From: Nitrospirota bacterium
Lineage (GTDB): Bacteria > Nitrospirota > Nitrospiria > JACQBW01
Reading direction: 5' to 3'
NCBI GenBank assembly: GCA_016178585.1
Contig: JACOTA010000020.1
Coordinates: 1-36,475, forward strand
Length of the DNA: 36,475 nt
Positions within the stretch are counted from its first letter, which is position 1. Each line of letters opens with the position of its first letter. The position numbers and the translations under genes were made by a program. Shown piece after piece: positions 30,322 through 36,475 of this stretch. The notes beneath the pieces are model-generated. The model was given only the letters and a program-made list of their open reading frames with translations. It did no database searches and had not been told where the DNA came from.

Positions 30322-31647
30322 ATGTTTGCGCAAAAAGTAAAGCATTTACTCCTGGAGCAGGATGTTCCGTTCCGTTCTTTCAAGGAGAAAAAAACTGTTT
30401 CACTGAAAGAATATCGTGATCGAGGGGGCTATGATGCCTGGCTAAAAGCGATCACCAAGATGAAACCCGATGAAATCCTTTGCGAAATCAAGGATTCAGG
30501 GCTAAGAGGCAGAGGGGGAGCAGGTTATCCCGCCTGGAAAAAATGGGAAATTGTCGCCGGAAAGGAATCTTCCCAGAAGTATCTCTGCTGCAACGGCGCT
30601 GAAGAAGAGCCGGGAACCTTTAAAGACCAGATATTATTAGGCACAAACCCCCACCAACTGCTGGAGGGCGCTTTAATTGCCGCCTATACCGTAGGCGCCT
30701 CAAAAGTTATTCTTTATCTCAATACGAAATTCAGTCAGGAAATAAACGGTGTTGTAGAGGCTTTGCAGGAAATCAAAACGCTGGGGTTCTGGGGCGAGAA
30801 TATCCTTGGAACCGGCGTCGGAATAGACGTTACCCTTTTTAAAAGTCCCCTTGCCTATATTGCGGGGGAAGAAACCGCCATGCTGGAAGTCATTGAGGGA
30901 AGAAAACCGGCTCCCCGGCAGAAACCTCCGTTTTATCCTGTTCATAACGGACTTTATGGCAAGCCGACTTTAGTGAATAACGTTGAAACGCTGTGCAACA
31001 TTCCCCATATTGTTCAAAACGGGTCTGAATGGTATAAAAAAATCGGGACCGAAGAAAGCCCGGGAACGGCCTTATTTACCCTTACTGGGGATATTAATCA
31101 GCCCGGGGTTTATGAATTGCCAATGGGGACCCCGTTGCGCCAGTTAATCGATTTTAATGGCAAAGGCCTTAAAGCGGGGAGGAGATTAAAAGCGGTTTTT
31201 CCCGGAGGACCTTCCTGCGGAACAATTACGGAAAAAGATTTGGATGTAACGTTAGATTATGAATCTCTGAAAAAAAGAAGGAGTGCGTTCGGTACCGGAG
31301 CGGTCATTGTTTTCGACGACACAGCCTGTTTGGTCAACGCAGGACTCCATATCGCGGAATTCTTTGCCGAAGAGTCATGCGGTCAGTGTCCTCCCTGTAA
31401 GATGGGAGGGAGGCATCTCGCGGATTTACATCAGAAGATTGAATCGGGCAAAGGGGAAGGTGAGGACCTTCAGTCGATTGAACAGATCTGCGGCGTGGTG
31501 AAAGGCCGGGGGTACTGTAGTTTAATCACAGGCGCTGCAGTTACTGTTGAGAGCCTGGTGAGAAATTTCAGAAACGAATACGAAGACCATATCAAAACAG
31601 GGGAGTGTCATTTAAAAGATGCAAAGATTATGCAGAACATTTCCTGA
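30322..31647 (+). CDS. NuoF-like NADH-binding flavoprotein (NADH dehydrogenase subunit F / HoxF / FdhB type)
   Basis: The protein has 441 aa. NADH/FMN sites: SGLRGRGGAGYPAWKKW (59-75), ...CNGAEEEPGTFKDQ and YIAGEETAMLEVIEG. An SLBB part is TLTGDINQPGVYELPMGTPLRQLID. The 4Fe-4S site is ESCGQCPPCKMGGRHL near residue 352, with a later C in QICGVVKGRGYC. This is the complex-I subunit F fold shared with NAD-reducing hydrogenases and formate dehydrogenases. No NuoE, NuoG or catalytic partner is beside it, so its complex cannot be assigned; it may feed electrons between NADH and a ferredoxin-like partner encoded elsewhere. It is co-transcribed with the zinc-ribbon gene. Confidence 0.9.
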   Translation: MFAQKVKHLLLEQDVPFRSFKEKKTVSLKEYRDRGGYDAWLKAITKMKPDEILCEIKDSGLRGRGGAGYPAWKKWEIVAGKESSQKYLCCNGAEEEPGTFKDQILLGTNPHQLLEGALIAAYTVGASKVILYLNTKFSQEINGVVEALQEIKTLGFWGENILGTGVGIDVTLFKSPLAYIAGEETAMLEVIEGRKPAPRQKPPFYPVHNGLYGKPTLVNNVETLCNIPHIVQNGSEWYKKIGTEESPGTALFTLTGDINQPGVYELPMGTPLRQLIDFNGKGLKAGRRLKAVFPGGPSCGTITEKDLDVTLDYESLKKRRSAFGTGAVIVFDDTACLVNAGLHIAEFFAEESCGQCPPCKMGGRHLADLHQKIESGKGEGEDLQSIEQICGVVKGRGYCSLITGAAVTVESLVRNFRNEYEDHIKTGECHLKDAKIMQNIS

Positions 31648-31684
31648 TCCATTTTTCAACGGCCGGGGGCAAACAAAACATCTC

Positions 31685-31713
31685 TTGATTTAACCTGATC
31701 GGGATGATATATT
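31685..31713 (+). promoter_or_regulatory. Sigma-70 promoter for the Fe-S carrier gene
   Basis: TTGATT (31685-31690), 17 nt, TATATT (31708-31713). It lies 37 nt before the ATG; GGGAGG (31735-31740) provides the ribosome site. Confidence 0.55.
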
Positions 31714-31750
31714 TTGAAAGTAACATATTAAAGCGGGAGGTAAACGATTC

Positions 31751-32074
31751 ATGGTAACTTTGACTGAAAAAGCGAGTGAAAAAGTAAAAGAGCTCCTTGC
31801 GGCCGAGCAAAAGTCGGGATATGGCCTGAGAATAAATGTGAGTGGCGGCGGCTGCAGCGGATTTCAATATGGAATGGATTTTGAGGAAAAAGCAAACGCC
31901 GGAGACCAGGTCATCGAGGCTCACGGGGTAAAGCTGTTCGTGGATGCTCAAAGTGTTCCTTTTCTCGAAGGTGTGCAGGTCGATTATGTCGATACCGTTC
32001 AAGGCGCCGGTTTCGCCATTCAAAACCCCAATGCTAAATCTTCTTGCGGTTGCGGAAAATCATTTAGCTCTTAA
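31751..32074 (+). CDS. erpA: Iron-sulfur cluster carrier, ErpA/IscA (HesB) family
   Basis: The protein has 107 aa. VTLTEKASEKVKELL, RINVSGGGCSGFQYGMDF and the C-terminal CGCGKSF give the three conserved cysteines C35, C99 and C101. The A-type carrier delivers 2Fe-2S or 4Fe-4S clusters to apo-proteins. SGGGCSGFQYGM is the usual GGC[SA]G.[QS]Y pattern. The gene sits right after the NuoF-like Fe-S protein but with its own promoter. Distinguishing ErpA from IscA or SufA is not secure without phylogeny. Confidence 0.92.
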   Translation: MVTLTEKASEKVKELLAAEQKSGYGLRINVSGGGCSGFQYGMDFEEKANAGDQVIEAHGVKLFVDAQSVPFLEGVQVDYVDTVQGAGFAIQNPNAKSSCGCGKSFSS

Positions 32075-32098
32075 ACCGCAGTAATCAAAACAACCCGG

Positions 32099-32266
32099 AC
32101 GGGCCTCTGAATAAAATAAGAGAAGCAACTGGCTTTGCCAGTGACGGACTTGGGAATGGTCGTAGTTAGACCGAGCGGAACGCGGGGTTCGGGGGCTTAA
32201 AAAACTTAGCTTCGCTGCGGGATCGCTCGCGAGCAAGCTTTGTGGGACGGGCCCCTGAATAAAATA
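32099..32266 (+). repeat. Dispersed repeat family 1, copy C1 (with preceding tail)
   Basis: A family-1 right end (GGGCCTCTGAATAAAATAAG, 32100-32119) is followed by a full copy from 32121: hairpin ACTGGC-TTT-GCCAGT, a 33-nt segment found only here, CGGAACGCGGGGTTCGGGGGC, TTAGCTTCGCTGCGGGATCG, CGCGAGCAAGCTTTGTGG and GGGCCCCTGAATAAAATAA. It is nearly identical to copy A in the middle. Confidence 0.82.
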
Positions 32267-32267
32267 A

Positions 32268-32350
32268 GAGAAGCAACTAGCTTTGCTAGTGCGGAACGCG
32301 GGGTTCGGGGGCATTGAGAGTGAATTTCTCGAAGGCCCCTGAATATAATG
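32268..32350 (+). repeat. Dispersed repeat family 1, copy C2
   Basis: This copy is arranged head-to-tail with C1. Its hairpin is ACTAGC-TTT-GCTAGT, with compensating G-to-A and C-to-T changes against C1. It then has GCGGAACGCGGGGTTCGGGG, a different middle, and GAAGGCCCCTGAATATAATG. The right end runs into the start of the small gene at 32360. Confidence 0.82.
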
Positions 32351-32359
32351 AAGAGGATT

Positions 32360-32548
32360 ATGGCGAGTTTAAGGTATAAAGTGGGCAGCTTCATTGACGA
32401 AACGTCAATTGTGGATTCCTTCAATGATTCAGGTCTCAAAGAATGGAACCACTCCAATGAGGATATGCTCAGAGATTTTGGAAAAGCATTATATGACATC
32501 ATCCTGTTAAATTCTGTCGAGCAGGATGGTTTTATTACCTGGAACTAA
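32360..32548 (+). CDS. Small hypothetical protein (62 aa)
   Basis: ATG 32360 is preferred because AAGAGG lies 4-5 nt upstream; an in-frame ATG at 32348 is inside the repeat end. MASLRYKVGSFIDETSIVDSFNDSGLKEWNHSNEDMLRDFGKAL... is acidic and mixed helical, without cysteines or membrane segments. I do not recognise a family. It lies 26 nt before the aldehyde dehydrogenase in the same direction and may be translated with it. Confidence 0.45.
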   Translation: MASLRYKVGSFIDETSIVDSFNDSGLKEWNHSNEDMLRDFGKALYDIILLNSVEQDGFITWN

Positions 32549-32574
32549 ATTTGACTTAATAAAAAGGTATTCAC

Positions 32575-33996
32575 ATGAAGCCCAAGCCTTTTTATTCAGG
32601 CGGGGAATGGATTACCTCGTCTCAAACGATTGAGGTAATCGACCCCTACCATCGCAAATCCATCGCTTCTGTATCCTTAGCCTCTTCCGATCAGGTCGCT
32701 CTTGCCATAGACCAGACCGTCTCATCTTTTCAAAAGACAAAAAAATTAGATTCAAATGTCCGCTCGGAAATCCTTCATCAGATTTCGGATGAAATTGCCC
32801 ATCGAAAAGACGAGTTTGCCAAAACCATCTCTTTAGAAGCGGGAAAGCCGATTACCGATGCCAGAGTGGAAGTAGACCGGGCAATTTTCACCTTCCAAAC
32901 CGCGGCCGAAGAAGCCAAACGGATCGGGGGAGAGGTGATTCCGTTAGACCTTCTCAAAGGATTCGAGAAAAGGTTTGGGATGACCCGCCGTTTTCCCCTG
33001 GGCCCGATTTTGGCCATTACCCCCTTTAATTTTCCTTTAAACCTGGTGGCCCATAAATTAGCGCCGGTCATTGCCGCCGGAAACAGCGTATTGTTAAAGC
33101 CTGCTGATAAAACCCCTTTAACATCTCTATTATTGGCCGACGTTATTTCAAAAACGGCGCTCCCTCCAGGGGCTATCAATGTGGTCCCCTGCGAAGTCGA
33201 GGATATCCAGCAGGCGGTTTTGGACGACCGGATTAAAATGCTGACCTTTACCGGCAGCGGCAAAGTAGGGTGGGCCTTAAAAGAAAAATCAGGGAAAAAG
33301 AAGGTTGTTTTGGAATTAGGGGGCAACGCGGGGGTGATGGTCCATCACGACGCCGATCTCGATTATGCGGTTTCTCGTTGCGTGGCGGGAGGTTTTTCCT
33401 ATGCGGGCCAATCCTGTATTTCGGTCCAGAGAATTTATGTCCATCAGAAAATTTATGACCTTTTTCTCGCTAGGATGGTTGAAAAAGTAAAAGCCCTTAA
33501 AACCGGGGACCCCTCCCTTGAAACGACACAGGTGGGCCCGTTGATTAATCACACCGCCCTGGAAAAAACCGGGAGCTGGGTAAAGGAAGCGGTTAAAGAA
33601 GGGGCACAATGTTTGACCGGGGGGAAAGCGGAAGGGACGGTCTTTTTACCGACGGTTTTAACCAAAACAACCCCTGAAATGAAGGTCAATTGCGATGAAG
33701 TCTTTGCTCCCATCGTGACCGTAGAGCCTTATCAGGAAGTCGATCAGGCTCTAATAGAGCTCAATCGATCCAGTTTCGGGTTGCAGGCAGGGTTATTTAC
33801 CCGGAACATCGATCACATCTTCAAGGCTTTTCAGGAGCTTGAAGTTGGCGGTCTTCTGGTCAACGATGTTCCTACCTTTAGAATGGACCATATGCCCTAT
33901 GGCGGGATTAAAGATTCCGGGTTGGGCCGGGAAGGTCTAAAATACGCCATCGAAGAAATGACCGAATTAAAGCTCCTGGCCTTTAATTTTCCCTGA
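32575..33996 (+). CDS. Aldehyde dehydrogenase family protein (NAD(P)-dependent)
   Basis: The protein has 473 aa. Motifs: ITPFNFPLNLVAHKLAPVIAAGNSVLLKPA (cofactor side), FTGSGKVGWAL, the general base in VLELGGNAGVMV and catalytic C281 in GQSCISVQRIYV, then the family's F.PI.T.EPYQEVDQAL part. PMRMDHMPYGGIKDSGLGREG-like ending (FRMDHMPYGG) is typical of lactaldehyde, succinate-semialdehyde and non-phosphorylating glyceraldehyde-3-phosphate dehydrogenases. Substrate is not decidable by eye. AAAAGG precedes ATG 32575. Confidence 0.92.
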   Translation: MKPKPFYSGGEWITSSQTIEVIDPYHRKSIASVSLASSDQVALAIDQTVSSFQKTKKLDSNVRSEILHQISDEIAHRKDEFAKTISLEAGKPITDARVEVDRAIFTFQTAAEEAKRIGGEVIPLDLLKGFEKRFGMTRRFPLGPILAITPFNFPLNLVAHKLAPVIAAGNSVLLKPADKTPLTSLLLADVISKTALPPGAINVVPCEVEDIQQAVLDDRIKMLTFTGSGKVGWALKEKSGKKKVVLELGGNAGVMVHHDADLDYAVSRCVAGGFSYAGQSCISVQRIYVHQKIYDLFLARMVEKVKALKTGDPSLETTQVGPLINHTALEKTGSWVKEAVKEGAQCLTGGKAEGTVFLPTVLTKTTPEMKVNCDEVFAPIVTVEPYQEVDQALIELNRSSFGLQAGLFTRNIDHIFKAFQELEVGGLLVNDVPTFRMDHMPYGGIKDSGLGREGLKYAIEEMTELKLLAFNFP

Positions 33997-34023
33997 AAAC
34001 TCCCTTCATTTTTATTAAATGGA

Positions 34024-34053
34024 TTGACTTATACGCCATAAATAAGGTAAATA
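34024..34053 (+). promoter_or_regulatory. Possible sigma-70 promoter for serS
   Basis: TTGACT (34024-34029), 18-nt spacer, TAAATA (34048-34053). The -35 matches 5 of 6; the -10 is weak. It is about 48 nt before the ATG. Confidence 0.35.
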
Positions 34054-34097
34054 AATACTCTTTTGCCACCTAACTGAAGAGTCCCTGTTTTTCCTGA

Positions 34098-35390
<1,293 letters not shown>

Positions 35391-35391
35391 T

Positions 35392-35410
35392 CTTCAGGTG
35401 AAGTTTTTTT
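35392..35410 (+). terminator. Short stem and T-run after serS (weak)
   Basis: CTTC-AGGT-GAAG followed by seven T lies 2-20 nt after the stop. The stem is only 4-5 bp, so termination is uncertain; the tRNA-Ser genes follow 40 nt later. Confidence 0.35.
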
Positions 35411-35450
35411 AAAATAAAAAAAATAACAAATTCCACAAACCAGTGTGAAG

Positions 35451-35539
35451 GGAGAGGTGGCCGAGCGGCTTAAGGCAACGGTTTGCTAAACCGTCGTGGG
35501 GGGTAACCTCTACCCAGGGTTCAAATCCCTGCCTCTCCG
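35451..35539 (+). tRNA. tRNA-Ser (anticodon GCT)
   Basis: Length 89 nt, class II. Acceptor GGAGAGG/CCTCTCC with discriminator G, D-arm with GGCC-GAGCGGC-TTAAGG, anticodon arm ACGGT-TTGCTAA-ACCGT with GCT at 34-36 (decodes AGC/AGT), long variable arm GTGGGGGGTAACCTCTACC and T-loop GGTTCAAATCC. CCA is not encoded. It is enclosed by an extra inverted repeat, CACAAACCAGT / ACTGGTTTGTG (35434-35444 and 35545-35555). Confidence 0.93.
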
Positions 35540-35591
35540 TTCAGACTGGTTTGTGAAATTATTCCAAAACCCCCGGTCCGGGATATTATCG

Positions 35592-35676
35592 GGAGAGGTG
35601 GCCGAGTGGCTTAAGGCGGCGGTCTTGAAAACCGTTGTGGGGAAACTCACCGGGGGTTCGAATCCCTCCCTCTCCG
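35592..35676 (+). tRNA. tRNA-Ser (anticodon TGA)
   Basis: Length 85 nt, class II. Acceptor GGAGAGG/CCTCTCC, discriminator G, anticodon arm GCGGT-CTTGAAA-ACCGT with TGA (decodes TCA and wobble TCN), long variable arm TTGTGGGGAAACTCACCGG and T-loop GGTTCGAATCC. CCA is not encoded; the next bases are the start of an inverted repeat fragment. It is 52 nt downstream of the other tRNA-Ser. Confidence 0.93.
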
Positions 35677-35677
35677 T

Positions 35678-35714
35678 CAAAGCTTGCTCGCGAGCGATTC
35701 CACAGCGAGACTAA
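35678..35714 (-). repeat. Fragment of dispersed repeat family 1, inverted
   Basis: CAAAGCTTGCTCGCGAGCGA and GCGAGACTA are the reverse complement of the middle section of copies A and C1 (TAGCTTCGCTGCGGGATCG, CGCGAGCAAGCTTTG). It follows tRNA-Ser(TGA) after one base, and is the only inverted copy with clear identity. Confidence 0.7.
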
Positions 35715-35757
35715 TGTTATCTTTTGACTTGATCTAATTAGCTTGGAAGATCATTTT

Positions 35758-36180
35758 ATGAAGCCACGAATTACAATGATTACCATTGGCGTAGACGATT
35801 TGGAAAAGTCGCTCAGGTTTTATCGTGACGGACTCGGTCTGCCGACAGAAGGTATTATTGGAACAGAATTTGACCATGGCGCGGTTGTGTTTTTCGATTT
35901 GCAGTCAGGATTAAAGTTGGCGATTTGGCCCCGAAGAGACATCGCGTATGACGCGAAGATTCTTCAAACCCCGTCAAGTCCCACAGAGCTCACCATCGGC
36001 CATAACGTAAACAGCAAAGCAGAAGTGGATGCAGTCATGGAACAAGCAAAAAAAGCTGGAGCAAAGATCACCAAACCTGCCGGAAATACGTTTTGGGGCG
36101 GCTACGCCGGCTATTTTCAAGACCCCGATGATCATTTGTGGGAAGTAGCATGGAACCCGCAGATGGAAATTGCAGAATAG
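35758..36180 (+). CDS. VOC (glyoxalase) family protein
   Basis: The protein has 140 aa from ATG 35758, preceded by GGAAG about 8 nt upstream; a TTG 15 nt earlier is less likely. TMITIGVDDLEKSLRFYRDGLGLPTEG and the second half, ending YAGYFQDPDDHLWEVAWNP, show the paired VOC modules. FFDLQSGLKLAIWPRR replaces the usual first metal glutamate region. The family resembles lactoylglutathione-lyase-like proteins of many bacteria. The function is not known. It stands alone between tRNA genes. Confidence 0.88.
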   Translation: MKPRITMITIGVDDLEKSLRFYRDGLGLPTEGIIGTEFDHGAVVFFDLQSGLKLAIWPRRDIAYDAKILQTPSSPTELTIGHNVNSKAEVDAVMEQAKKAGAKITKPAGNTFWGGYAGYFQDPDDHLWEVAWNPQMEIAE

Positions 36181-36213
36181 TGATGAGGCTCCCCCCAAGC
36201 TCCCTTTCATTAA

Positions 36214-36232
36214 GCGCCCGTAGCTCAGCTGG
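36214..36232 (+). pseudogene. 5' fragment of tRNA-Arg fused to a repeat-like sequence
   Basis: GCGCCCGTAGCTCAGCTGG repeats exactly the first 19 nt (acceptor and D-stem) of the intact tRNA-Arg at 36304. It then departs into GTGCGAGCCTCCGAGCTAGC and TTTGGGAGCGTTTCCGCAGCG, which weakly recalls an inverted family-1 core (CGCTGCGG.A.CGCTC). Confidence 0.7.
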
Positions 36233-36303
36233 TGCGAGCCTCCGAGCTAGCTTTGGGAGCGTTTCCGCAGCGGACATAAGGTTTTTAAATTTCATCTAAA
36301 AGC

Positions 36304-36380
36304 GCGCCCGTAGCTCAGCTGGATAGAGCATCAGACTACGAATCTGAGGGTCGGCGGTTCGACTCCGTCCGGGCGCACCA
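36304..36380 (+). tRNA. tRNA-Arg (anticodon ACG), CCA encoded
   Basis: Length 77 nt. Acceptor GCGCCCG/CGGGCGC, discriminator A, encoded CCA; D-arm GCTC-AGCTGGATA-GAGC; anticodon arm TCAGA-CTACGAA-TCTGA with ACG (inosine-modified, decodes CGT/CGC/CGA); T-arm GGCGG-TTCGACT-CCGTC. It is the only tRNA here with encoded CCA. Confidence 0.95.
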
Positions 36381-36386
36381 TATTTT

Positions 36387-36473
36387 TCAAGCACTTACGC
36401 ACTCTGTTTCCACCTCTTTGCTCTCAGGTATGACCAAAGTATGACAGAGAGCTTCGACCCCACCCCTTAAACT
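36387..36473 (-). CDS. Possible C-terminal end of a protein entering from the right edge
   Basis: Read leftward from the window edge, an open frame of 28 codons ends in TGA 7 nt beyond the tRNA-Arg CCA: ...VEALCHTLVIPESKEVETECVSA. It is too short to identify. A gene ending head-on at a tRNA 3' end would fit an integrase of an element inserted there, but nothing in these residues proves it. Confidence 0.25.
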   Translation of the reverse strand, partial: SLRGGVEALCHTLVIPESKEVETECVSA

Positions 36474-36475
36474 CT

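Noticed and set aside
32060-32502. Leftward open frames across the repeats before the aldehyde dehydrogenase
   Set aside because: They are translations of repeat copies C1/C2 and show the same repeated peptide, not separate genes.
32778-33326. Leftward open frame of 182 codons
   Set aside because: Antisense to the aldehyde dehydrogenase, which has all catalytic motifs; no ribosome site and no recognisable domain.
36304-36380. tRNA-Arg as a proven phage attachment site
   Set aside because: No direct repeat of its 3' end and no integrase are visible in this window; kept only as a question in the findings.

Overview
The window looks like a chromosomal stretch of a Gram-negative bacterium of moderate, slightly AT-leaning base composition. 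Lipoproteins with clear lipoboxes, an outer-membrane beta-barrel, a Tat system, a LolB-like protein and sigma-54 signalling imply a diderm. DUF507, the orphan NuoF-like subunit and the style of the two-component/sigma-54 genes recall Nitrospirota-type lineages (or Nitrospinota, NC10, deltaproteobacterial groups). No rRNA or marker set is present, so this placement is inference only.

Layout. 1-3500 is an accessory patch: a truncated unknown CDS, a DUF4177-like small protein, a long hairpin, a membrane-anchored hypothetical, two lipoproteins and a hicAB toxin-antitoxin pair bracketed by 31-bp direct repeats. 3540-6234 carries a phosphate transporter with its PhoU-like partner, a divergent GroES and MarC. 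6423-12140 holds hemL and, divergently, a Rieske-like protein without its cluster ligands, a phosphoglycolate-phosphatase-like HAD enzyme and an active/inactive M16 peptidase pair. 12338-18933 is one leftward operon: histidine kinase, sigma-54 response regulator, coiled-coil membrane protein, TPR lipoprotein, beta-barrel and class-I glutamine-amidotransferase-like hydrolase. It reads like an envelope-spanning module with its own regulator. 19029-25776 is a rightward housekeeping run: DUF507, VOC protein, patatin, radA, LolB-like lipoprotein, tsaB, a rimI-DUF465 fusion, tatA, tatC and a cyclophilin. 25981-31647 has a LysM protein, malate dehydrogenase, a PAS/AAA+ sigma-54 activator and, behind a candidate sigma-54 promoter with upstream dyads, a zinc-ribbon protein and the NuoF-like flavoprotein. 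31751-36475 has an ErpA-type Fe-S carrier, an aldehyde dehydrogenase, serS followed directly by two tRNA-Ser genes, a VOC protein and tRNA-Arg.

The most striking non-coding feature is the density of dispersed palindromic repeats. At least four structural families are seen, several ending within 0-40 nt upstream of a gene start and oriented with that gene. One family shows compensatory base changes in its hairpin between copies, which supports a folded RNA or ssDNA as the conserved object. Non-ATG starts (TTG, GTG) are frequent, and the divergent 18933/19029 promoters would give nearly leaderless mRNAs. No CRISPR array, rRNA or intact insertion sequence was found.
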